Origin: JBHIEE01 sp046760445
GTDB lineage: Bacteria; Acidobacteriota; Aminicenantia; JdFR-78
Reading direction: 5' to 3'
Assembly: GCA_046760445.1 (NCBI GenBank)
Contig: JBHIEE010000140.1
Location: 1 to 6,422 of the forward strand
DNA: 6,422 bases
The stretch's first letter is position 1; each line of letters opens with the position of its first letter. Below, piece after piece: positions 1 to 5,214 of this stretch. The notes beneath the pieces are model-generated. The model was not told the DNA's origin, searched no databases, and saw only the letters and a program-made list of their open reading frames with translations. Both the position numbers and the translations under genes were made by a program.

Positions 1-318
1 GTAATTTACATGAAAATAAAGTTATTCATTTCTTTATTTTTGACACTATCTTTTCCTCTTAAATTCTTCCAACTTTTTTATCATATAAATTTTTAATTTT
101 CAAATAATTTCTACCTGTGGTTGAATTTTCTCTGCTTCTGAGTAATTGAAAAAAATATTATTCTCAAACTCCAATTTCAAATACTACTAAATCCTAAAAG
201 TTTGGTAGTATTTGGATTTGGGATTTTGGATTTGAACTATGAAGTCTTTTCTCTCAAGCTCCCCCTGAAAGTTCACCTGGGCTGGGGAATCCACTGGGCC
301 GAGGCAAGGTAATAAAAA
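1..318. other. Non-coding left flank with foldback and GC-rich patch
   Basis: I find no supportable gene here on either strand. Positions 1-160 are strongly AT-rich with frequent stops. The long foldback at 162-230 sits in the middle. From 261 to 310 the composition changes sharply: 32 of 50 bases are G or C, and only short frames cross it. The leftward gene ending at 319 is followed by a short T-run (the complement of 314-318) without a GC-rich stem, so no convincing terminator lies next to it. Confidence 0.6.
162..230. repeat. Long imperfect inverted repeat (foldback)
   Basis: Arms 162-191 and 201-230 surround a 9-nt loop (192-200). Of 30 facing positions, 23 are Watson-Crick pairs, 4 are G-T (G-U in a plus-strand RNA) and 3 are mismatches (165/227, 169/223, 175/217). 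The inner 14 pairs, CAAATACTACTAAA with TTTGGTAGTATTTG, have one wobble and no mismatch. The right arm continues as a GGATTT-type low-complexity run. It could be a small non-autonomous repeat, a structured RNA, or a distant 3' structure for the leftward gene that ends at 319. There is no T-run on the minus-strand side to make it a clear terminator. Confidence 0.7.
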
Positions 319-1443
319 TTAGAGTTTTTTCTGATAGACACGAAAACGTTTATAAATCTTTCCCCCCATTTTCTCCATTTCAGCTCTAATTTTTACATTA
401 GTTTCCATTTCATGGTGCGTATCTATAATTTCTAAGCCCGCCTCATGGGCTGAGATTATCATTTTGACACCCATAAGGACATCAAGGCCCATACCGCGAT
501 ATTTCTCTTTTATAGCACCAAGGAGAAGGTCAAGCTGTTTTGTCTTTTTGGCCGCCCTTAAAATTTTAAGCCACCCGAAGGGTAAAAGATGTCCTTTTGC
601 CTTTTGGATGCCTTCTGTCATATCAGGAATGCCGATTATAAAGGCTACTACCTCATCATCTTTCTTAACAGCCTTAACGAATCTTGGGTCTATTATAGGC
701 AAATAGCGTTTAGCTAAATCATCCATCTCTTTTTCGTCCAGAGGAGTATAGCCATAAATGTCGCTTTTTGAATAGCACTCATTCATAAGCTCAAGAACGG
801 GTTTTACCCAAGCTTTCAATTCTTTTCTCTTCAGGAATTCGACAACTTCAAATTTTCCTCTTCTCTGGGCACGCTCATAAACCTTCTTGTAGAACTCAGG
901 AATTTCCTTGGGCACATCGAGTTTATAAACAAAGTAATCGACATCTTTTGTATATCCTTCTTCTTCAACTAAACGCAGCATCCATTCAAAGTTATAATAG
1001 GTAGCAATAGTGGCTCGATGCTCAAAACCTTCGATTAGAAATCCTTCAGGATCTTGATCAGAGAATCCATAAGGGCCGACAATTTTTGTCATGCCCTTCT
1101 TCCGAGCCCAATCTTCGACATGGCTTAAAAGAGCGTGAACAATTTCTTTATCCTCCCAGGTTTCAAGACAGCTAAATCGGGCTGTTTTTTCTTTTTTAAA
1201 CTCATTATATCGAGAATTTATGACCCCCATAATTCGGCCGACATTCTCTTTTCCTCTGAAAGCCAGCAAAAGGATTGTCTCACAATAAGAGAAGGCTTTG
1301 TTTTTCTTAGGATTAAAATGTTTCCATTCATCTATATAAATTGGTGGAACCCAATTCTTATGATTAGCATGTATTTTTTCAGGGAGAAAAATAAATTTTT
1401 TTAGATCCTTCCGATTCCTTACCTCTCTGATTTGTATATCCAT
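319..1443 (-). CDS. GNAT-like N-acetyltransferase superfamily protein, substrate unknown
   Basis: This 374-aa soluble protein resembles the large family of about 375-aa GNAT-fold proteins found in many bacteria (related to E. coli YghO), none with an assigned substrate that I know of. Family signatures seen are the N-terminal FLPEKIHANHKNWVPP (residues 19-34), a first GNAT-like strand with NVGRIMGVIN (67-76), GPYGFSDQDPEGFLIEGF (123-140) and KDVDYFVYKLDVP (166-178). The C-terminal acetyltransferase-like half has an acetyl-CoA-loop-like R-G-M-G at 316-319 and the ending ETNVKIRAEMEKMGGKIYKRF (346 onward). There is no signal peptide or membrane segment. The ATG is preceded by GGAGG (1449-1453) at 5-nt spacing, which fixes the start. 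It appears to be monocistronic: 292 bp separate it from the next leftward gene upstream. Family assignment is firm, while actual acetyl transfer is only inferred from the fold. Confidence 0.88.
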   Translation of the reverse strand: MDIQIREVRNRKDLKKFIFLPEKIHANHKNWVPPIYIDEWKHFNPKKNKAFSYCETILLLAFRGKENVGRIMGVINSRYNEFKKEKTARFSCLETWEDKEIVHALLSHVEDWARKKGMTKIVGPYGFSDQDPEGFLIEGFEHRATIATYYNFEWMLRLVEEEGYTKDVDYFVYKLDVPKEIPEFYKKVYERAQRRGKFEVVEFLKRKELKAWVKPVLELMNECYSKSDIYGYTPLDEKEMDDLAKRYLPIIDPRFVKAVKKDDEVVAFIIGIPDMTEGIQKAKGHLLPFGWLKILRAAKKTKQLDLLLGAIKEKYRGMGLDVLMGVKMIISAHEAGLEIIDTHHEMETNVKIRAEMEKMGGKIYKRFRVYQKKL

Positions 1444-1532
1444 TTTTGCCTCCAGTTTTTAATTAAATCCTTATAAAATTCATCCTATATCGTGGCATAA
1501 AAATCAATCAAAAATTCCATACTGTTCAGGGG

Positions 1533-1560
1533 TTGACAATCCCATAAAACAATTTATAAA
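1533..1560 (+). promoter_or_regulatory. Promoter-like sequence pointing right, no gene behind it
   Basis: An exact TTGACA (1533-1538) is separated by 16 nt from TATAAA (1555-1560), a good sigma-70-type match on the plus strand. Transcription would begin near 1567 and run through a gene-free stretch into the 3' end of the oppositely oriented DUF488 gene. No ribosome site plus start codon follows closely. A small hairpin (GGCA 1585-1588 with TGCC 1607-1610, enclosing AATTA/TAATT) lies in the predicted transcript. In such AT-rich DNA this may be coincidence. Confidence 0.35.
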
Positions 1561-1694
1561 CTCGGCTCTTATCCAATTTGTGTAGGCAAATTAGAATAAT
1601 TCAGCTTGCCATAGTGAAATAAAATAGCATTCTTAAAACATCTGAGAACTAAAATACTAATATTATTTTTTAACAATATCATTTGGAATCATTT

Positions 1695-1720
1695 TTGTCA
1701 AAAGTGTAGGTCTGCCCCCC
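1695..1720. repeat. Short motif resembling REP/IS200-type element debris
   Basis: The minus strand reads GGGGGGCAGACCTACACTTT followed by TGACAA. From memory, this resembles the 'GGGGTCAGGTCTACAC..TTTTGACA' type of short sequence scattered in many genomes that carry IS200-like or REP-associated tyrosine transposases. No transposase is present in the window and there is no clear hairpin or target duplication around the motif. It begins 15 bp past the DUF488 stop codon. The assignment rests on pattern memory only. Confidence 0.3.
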
Positions 1721-1735
1721 TGTTTTAGATTCTTA

Positions 1736-2128
1736 TTATAAATGAATAACTTGCCAATCTTTATTTTCCAAGATCTCGATGATGTATCTTCGGTGGCAGC
1801 GTTTAAAATAGCCCTCCGCACACATAATAGCAGTTCGCTTATTACTGGCTTCTTTCTCCAAAACAGCTATTCCCTTAGAAAATTCTTCGGTTTCCAGCCA
1901 TTTTTCATACCCTCCTTTTCTAAATCCACCGAGCTTTTCTCCCTGCCAGGTATATTCTATTCCGTGTTTGGGGAGTTCTGACTGAAGGAAATCTCGATTA
2001 AAGTGGGGAAACTTTTTTGACCCAGGGAAACGCCGAACATCCACTAAGAGCTCAATGTTGTTTTTCCTCAGAATATTTAAGAAATTATCAAAAGAACGGT
2101 TTGAATGACCAATATCCCAGATTTCCAT
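1736..2128 (-). CDS. DUF488 family protein
   Basis: This 130-aa cytoplasmic protein shows clear DUF488 hallmarks. The N-terminal IWDIGHSNRSFDNFLNIL (3-20) is followed by IELLVDVRRFPGSKKFPHFN (25-44), the EKLGGFRKGGYEKWLETEEF block (64-83) and the C-terminal IMCAEGYFKRCHRRYI (100-115), ending in VIHL. The cysteine-glutamate and C-H-R motif near the C-terminus is the most conserved part of the family. No biochemical function is established that I can name. The length is at the short end but includes both ends of the domain, so the gene looks intact. The start is supported because the family begins a few residues before the IGHS motif. The ribosome site is poor (GGAATAGGGCA before ATG). A moderate promoter lies upstream. 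Confidence 0.88.
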   Translation of the reverse strand: MEIWDIGHSNRSFDNFLNILRKNNIELLVDVRRFPGSKKFPHFNRDFLQSELPKHGIEYTWQGEKLGGFRKGGYEKWLETEEFSKGIAVLEKEASNKRTAIMCAEGYFKRCHRRYIIEILENKDWQVIHL

Positions 2129-2149
2129 TGCCCTATTCCAATCAACAAA

Positions 2150-2178
2150 AGTTTAGGCTACAATTATTTTCAGTTCAA
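2150..2178 (-). promoter_or_regulatory. Possible promoter of the DUF488 gene
   Basis: On the minus strand TTGAAC (2173-2178) is followed after 17 nt by TAAACT (2150-2155). Each matches consensus at 4 of 6 positions. The predicted start would lie about 15 nt upstream of the ATG at 2128. Spacing is ideal but the hexamers are only moderate, so this is a candidate. Confidence 0.35.
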
Positions 2179-2184
2179 ATAATT
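2162..2184. repeat. AT-rich 8-bp inverted repeat, operator-like
   Basis: AATTATTT (2162-2169) and its exact reverse complement AAATAATT (2177-2184) flank 7 nt. The repeat straddles the candidate -35 of the DUF488 promoter, where a repressor site would be expected. The arms contain no G or C, so chance is a real alternative. Confidence 0.3.
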
Positions 2185-2248
2185 TTTGCTCTTCTTTTAT
2201 AAAAATCGTTTTTCATAAAAAAATTCTTTAAATTGCTATATTTTAAGT

Positions 2249-2254
2249 TATAAT
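2249..2254 (+). promoter_or_regulatory. Exact TATAAT -10 element for the permease gene
   Basis: A perfect TATAAT lies 117 nt before the permease ATG. No good -35 is visible at 16-18 nt (CTTTAA at 17-nt spacing), and the extended -10 TG is absent. If used, transcription would begin near 2261 and give a leader of about 110 nt containing the hairpin and mini-ORF described below. Confidence 0.35.
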
Positions 2255-2272
2255 AAATTCTATTTTTAAAGA

Positions 2273-2307
2273 AAAGGGAAATCCATGAATTTTTTAGAGT
2301 TCCCTTT
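2273..2307 (+). promoter_or_regulatory. Leader hairpin upstream of the permease gene
   Basis: AAAGGGAA (2273-2280) pairs perfectly with TTCCCTTT (2300-2307). After a one-base mismatch a further two pairs (TC/GA) shorten the loop to 13 nt. The stem is followed by ATTTTAAA, a weak U-rich tail. The left arm contains the Shine-Dalgarno-like AAGGGA of the mini-ORF at 2285, and the right arm is formed by that ORF's codons 6-8. It could act as an attenuator, a translation switch or a weak terminator. Confidence 0.45.
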
Positions 2308-2314
2308 ATTTTAA
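2285..2314 (+). CDS. Possible 9-codon leader peptide (MNFLEFPLF)
   Basis: An ATG follows AAGGGA (2274-2279) with 5-nt spacing and is closed by TAA after nine codons. The peptide is hydrophobic and ends 57 nt before the permease start codon. The entire frame lies in the leader, and most of it in the hairpin loop and right arm, so ribosomes translating it would open the stem. No run of a single regulatory codon is evident, although 3 of 9 residues are Phe and 2 are Leu. A random origin cannot be excluded. Confidence 0.25.
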   Translation: MNFLEFPLF

Positions 2315-2371
2315 ACTCAGGTGAATAAGCTTTCCCAAAGTTATTTAGATAGATTTTAGGAGGAGAAGAAG

Positions 2372-2887
2372 ATGAAAAATTCAGGAATGTTGACTGCCAC
2401 GCTCATAATGGCTATTCTCGCTCTTGTCTCAACTTTTTTTGTCTTTAAAAGAGGCCAAGGAGAACATATTAAAGGATTAACCACTGCAGGTAAAATGATT
2501 GTTCAAATTTTGCCTCTCTTGATTTTTGCTCTTATTTTAGCCAGCATGATTCAGATTCTTATGCCAAAAGAGCTCATTCTCCGCTGGGTAGGTCAAGAAT
2601 CAGGGATTCGAGGAATCTTAATCGGAAGTATTGCTGGAGGTCTGATGCCCGGAGGTCCTTATGTTGCCTTTCCGATTGCCGCTGGACTTCTAAAAATAGG
2701 AGCCAGCATCCCAACTATGGTTGCTTTTCTTACAGGCTGGAGCCTCTATGCTCTCTCCCGGCTGCCTTTAGAAGTGGGGCTCATCGGGTACAAATTTGTT
2801 CTCATCCGATTGGCCTGCACTTTGCTTTTTCCGCCTCTGGCTGGTTTAATCTCTTTATTGATTTTTTCTAAATTTCTTCATTTTTGA
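2372..2887 (+). CDS. Half-size permease, COG0701 / ArsP_1 (UPF0718)-like
   Basis: This 171-aa inner-membrane protein has about five hydrophobic segments, at roughly residues 4-25, 40-64, 81-107, 112-131 and 138-166. The signature AGGLMPGGPYVAFPIAAGLL (88-107) plus VAFLTGWSLYALSRLP (117-132) matches the permease family COG0701, whose full-length members have about 300-350 aa and two related halves. Some full-length relatives export organoarsenicals. This protein equals one half, most like the C-terminal half, and small stand-alone versions are known. It would have to assemble as a dimer or with another half encoded elsewhere. A strong AGGAGG (2358-2363), 8 nt before the ATG, fixes the start. 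It is transcribed alone and converges on the DUF362-like gene 40 bp downstream. The substrate is unknown. Confidence 0.85.
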   Translation: MKNSGMLTATLIMAILALVSTFFVFKRGQGEHIKGLTTAGKMIVQILPLLIFALILASMIQILMPKELILRWVGQESGIRGILIGSIAGGLMPGGPYVAFPIAAGLLKIGASIPTMVAFLTGWSLYALSRLPLEVGLIGYKFVLIRLACTLLFPPLAGLISLLIFSKFLHF

Positions 2888-2927
2888 AAAAGTCTGAAGG
2901 AACTAAAAAGTTCTTGGCCGGAAAAAG

Positions 2928-3827
2928 TTAGATTAAAATATTTTCCCGCCAACCGATTCTTACTAATTCTATTTTATTTAAATTCGATATTCCTAATTTG
3001 TATTTATGATCAGCCACTAATATATGTTTAGGAGGAGGAGTAAGTGGTTTGTCATATCCAAAGAAGCCCCGGCGTTTGGCTTGTAAAAGATGAACGCCAA
3101 CCGCATCTAAAGCGACTGGATCTTTTCCCACCAGCATTCCTTTATAGGGCCAGACATAAGCTGGGTTATAATGATGAGGGCCAATTCCATGGAAAAGAGG
3201 GCTGAGGACTAAAAGGATGTTTAATCTGGTTTTACCCTTAACTCTCGGCAGATGCCAGATGGCGGCCAAATTTGCACAGGAGTCGCCGTGATAAGTCCAA
3301 GGCAGAGAGACAAACTGAATATAGTTTTTAATACATCCTCCTATTCCTGACCAGTGATGAGTTCTGAGAGGACGAACATTAATCAGAGCTGTTGCTTTTT
3401 TAAAAATTGGATTGCGTCTTATTCCCCTATCATCAATTCCAATATTTTTTTTAGGCACTCCCACATCCACTAATCGTTTTTTGATCGCTTTTTCCACTTC
3501 TTTTGGGGTGGCAAGAGGCCGCCAAACATTACTTTTAATGCCCACGATGTCCTTGGGATTAATTAAATGACGCCAGGCTTCAACTGGATTTTTCTTTCCT
3601 GTCAGAGAAGTTACAGCCTGATCAAGCATTAATTGAATCACTTCATAATTAGGTCGAGACTTTGAATCGAATGCTTCTTGATGGCGGACGAGAATAACCT
3701 TTACTTTTTTCTCTCCTTTAAATTCTTCTCCTCCTTTTCCCATAAAACCTATTGTCCCAATTAAGGCAGCATAAGCTGATTCCCGAAGAAAATCTCTGCG
3801 GGTAATTACCTTTTTTTCTATTTTCAT
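2928..3827 (-). CDS. Tat-exported DUF362-like protein
   Basis: This 299-aa protein begins with a twin-arginine signal, TRRDFLRES at residues 9-17, followed by a hydrophobic stretch (18-30). It is therefore predicted to cross the inner membrane already folded. The mature part resembles DUF362 proteins: PKDIVGIKSN (91-100) and the C-terminal VGKDPVALDAVGVHLLQA (233-250) are family-typical blocks. It has only two cysteines (165, 184) and no ferredoxin-like cluster, unlike the DUF362-ferredoxin fusions, so an iron-sulfur role is not supported. A histidine-rich middle (H157, H158, H180, H213, H218, H219) could bind a metal or cofactor. The start follows the upstream stop by 4 nt, and its ribosome site (GGAGGGG) lies inside the last codons of that gene, indicating tight translational coupling. 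The function is unknown. Confidence 0.82.
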   Translation of the reverse strand: MKIEKKVITRRDFLRESAYAALIGTIGFMGKGGEEFKGEKKVKVILVRHQEAFDSKSRPNYEVIQLMLDQAVTSLTGKKNPVEAWRHLINPKDIVGIKSNVWRPLATPKEVEKAIKKRLVDVGVPKKNIGIDDRGIRRNPIFKKATALINVRPLRTHHWSGIGGCIKNYIQFVSLPWTYHGDSCANLAAIWHLPRVKGKTRLNILLVLSPLFHGIGPHHYNPAYVWPYKGMLVGKDPVALDAVGVHLLQAKRRGFFGYDKPLTPPPKHILVADHKYKLGISNLNKIELVRIGWRENILI

Positions 3828-3831
3828 TAAT

Positions 3832-4758
3832 TTATTCCCCTCCCTCTTTACTTGAATTATTTTCTACTTCTTTAACCAATTTTTCAGCAATAGGTTTGGT
3901 TGGAGCATCGAAAAAAATGATGACTATATCTTTTTTAAATTTAACTGAAATCCACCTTCCATTCTCTATTTGGATAGTCTGCTCTTTTGAGACTTCTGGA
4001 AGATAATTTCTGATGAAATTATTAATTGCCTCTTTGGCTTCTTGAGAAGAAGGATAGCGAACAATCAATAGATAGCTCCTTAATTTGTCAAATTCATATT
4101 CAGCCAGGACAGCCTTAGTTTCCTGATTGAGATTTAAAATATTCTCATTAGCCACAAAATAATGATAGTTCAGGGTAAAGTGATTATGGAAATAACGGAT
4201 GGATTTTTTTATCAGATTTTTCTGAGGAAGATAATTTAAAAGTTCAGACAAAGGGCCTTCTTCAGGTATAGCCTGGGCAATTGCTTTCCCTAAATCCAGA
4301 ACTGCTCGCTTTATTAATTCTGTTTCCTGCTCTGCCCAGATGGAAACAAAGTAGCGGCTTTTCCAGAAAGATAAAGAGCCAGCAAGATAGCTTGAACCTT
4401 GCCCAATACCAATTTCCTGATCCTGATAATCATGTGTGAAAACACCAAAGGCGTCTTCTGAAGAACCCATATCAAAAAAGTCAACAATAAGTGGAGGTTG
4501 ACTTGGTTTCTTAAACTCTCTGACCAAGAGGGTTCGGAAGTTATAAGAACAATACACTTCGCCAGAACCATCAATATAATCAAAAATACTTTGCTGATCA
4601 TAAAAGTGATCTTTCTCTTTTGCCTTCCACCCATAAATTTCCTTTGGTATGAAATTTTTTAGATTAACTTTTTCCTTCGAACTCATTATTGCACCACTTT
4701 TAAGAGAAATAGCTAAGATTAAAATTGCTATACTTATAATTATTGCCCTTTTTTTCAT
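3832..4758 (-). CDS. DUF6599-like exported or membrane-anchored protein
   Basis: This 308-aa protein has a positively charged start (MKKR) and one hydrophobic segment (5-18), reading as a Sec signal or N-terminal anchor. There is no lipobox cysteine. The mature part carries DUF6599-like features: HFYDQQSIFDYIDGSGEVYC (51-70), where family members have a 'F-Y-x-P-x-x-L-F-x-Y-I-D/N-G-x-A-E-x-Y' pattern, then VDFFDMGSSEDAFGVFTHD (92-110) and FWKSRYFVSIWA (131-142). A second half with IRYFHNHFTLNY (187-198) and LIVRYPSSQEAKEAINNF (231-248) looks like a related repeat. The C-terminus is charged. It is the first gene of a pair with the DUF362-like gene. A strong promoter sits 34 nt upstream, but no Shine-Dalgarno site precedes the ATG. 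M25 is an alternative start that would remove the signal and seems unlikely. The function is unknown. Confidence 0.82.
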   Translation of the reverse strand: MKKRAIIISIAILILAISLKSGAIMSSKEKVNLKNFIPKEIYGWKAKEKDHFYDQQSIFDYIDGSGEVYCSYNFRTLLVREFKKPSQPPLIVDFFDMGSSEDAFGVFTHDYQDQEIGIGQGSSYLAGSLSFWKSRYFVSIWAEQETELIKRAVLDLGKAIAQAIPEEGPLSELLNYLPQKNLIKKSIRYFHNHFTLNYHYFVANENILNLNQETKAVLAEYEFDKLRSYLLIVRYPSSQEAKEAINNFIRNYLPEVSKEQTIQIENGRWISVKFKKDIVIIFFDAPTKPIAEKLVKEVENNSSKEGGE

Positions 4759-4791
4759 AATGATTGATGTTTATCTAATTAAATCTTCCTT

Positions 4792-4820
4792 ATTTTAGCA
4801 GGCAGGATAGGCAATGTCAA
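4792..4820 (-). promoter_or_regulatory. Near-consensus promoter of the DUF6599/DUF362 pair
   Basis: On the minus strand an exact TTGACA (4815-4820) is followed, after an ideal 17-nt spacer, by TAAAAT (4792-4797), which matches TATAAT at 5 of 6 positions. The predicted start near 4785 leaves a leader of about 27 nt to the ATG at 4758. That leader has no Shine-Dalgarno sequence, since the only candidate (AAGGAAG) lies at the start point itself. It implies that the pair is transcribed independently of the GH130 pair upstream. Confidence 0.65.
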
Positions 4821-4839
4821 TTTAATGGAAAGCATTACT

Positions 4840-5211
4840 CTATTTCGCTTTTTCAATTCTTATTTTCTCTCCATTACTTACCTTTTTCAGAATTTCTGGT
4901 TGGTCAATTATTTTTCCAATGATGGAAACTGGGCTGGCAGCTCTTATTTCTTCTCCCTGAGAGATAGGCGTTGGACCAAAGAAAAGGCAGATGGCTTTTC
5001 CTGGTGGCCAGTAGCCAATATCTCCTTTATTAACTACTTCACTGCCGTTTTCTAATTCAGCCCTAACAGGAATTTCAAAGTATATCTCTTCTCCCCAGAG
5101 ATTAGCTTTTCCTTCAAGAGGTAGATTTTCCCAGACCAACTCAGCTGTTTTGGTCTGATTTAGTTCAGCCTGAACCTCAATCCTTTCAGTTTTAATTACA
5201 ATCTTTCTCAT
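4840..5211 (-). CDS. Cyclophilin-like fold protein, TM1367-like
   Basis: This 123-aa cytoplasmic protein resembles the small family typified by Thermotoga TM1367, whose structure shows a cyclophilin-like beta barrel. Family blocks are LPLEGKANLWGEEIYFEIPV (30-49), KGDIGYWPPGKAICLFFGPT (62-81) followed by PIS, and the C-terminal ASPVSIIGKI (92-101). The catalytic residues of true peptidyl-prolyl isomerases are not expected in this family, and no activity is assigned. It lies 3 bp behind the GH130 gene, and its AGAGGA ribosome site overlaps the last GH130 codons, so the two are translationally coupled. The ATG is fixed by that site. No terminator is visible in the 81 bp after the stop, so some read-through into the DUF6599 gene is possible. 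Confidence 0.82.
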   Translation of the reverse strand: MRKIVIKTERIEVQAELNQTKTAELVWENLPLEGKANLWGEEIYFEIPVRAELENGSEVVNKGDIGYWPPGKAICLFFGPTPISQGEEIRAASPVSIIGKIIDQPEILKKVSNGEKIRIEKAK

Positions 5212-5214
5212 TTC

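Noticed and set aside
40..45. Exact TTGACA on the plus strand
   Set aside because: No acceptable -10 hexamer lies at 16-18 nt and no gene follows.
10..96. A 28-codon hydrophobic plus-strand frame starting at the ATG at position 10
   Set aside because: It has no ribosome site, the composition is what AT-rich random DNA gives, and it resembles no family I know.
35..187. Minus-strand frame reading like a C-terminal fragment (SEAEKIQPQVEII, an in-frame TGA, then MIKKLEEFKRKR)
   Set aside because: It could be a decayed gene end, but it is short, interrupted, overlaps the foldback and matches no recognisable domain, so the evidence is too thin to call a pseudogene.
464..706. Plus-strand open frame antisense to the GNAT-like gene
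   Set aside because: It lies wholly within a well-supported family gene on the other strand and has no ribosome site or domain signature.
1742..1981. Plus-strand open frame antisense to DUF488
   Set aside because: The DUF488 frame carries all the family motifs. The antisense product is a low-complexity Phe/Ser-rich translation.
2898..2915. Small hairpin AGGAACT/AGTTCTT between the convergent permease and DUF362-like genes, considered as a bidirectional terminator
   Set aside because: The stem is only 5-7 bp with a wobble. No T-run follows on the plus strand, and on the minus strand the T-rich stretch is displaced.
4314..4634. Second minus-strand frame of 106 codons inside the DUF6599-like gene
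   Set aside because: It is an out-of-frame shadow of a gene with recognisable family motifs along its full length.
4825..5055. Plus-strand open frame antisense to the cyclophilin-fold gene
   Set aside because: It is antisense to a well-conserved gene and has no ribosome site or recognisable domain.
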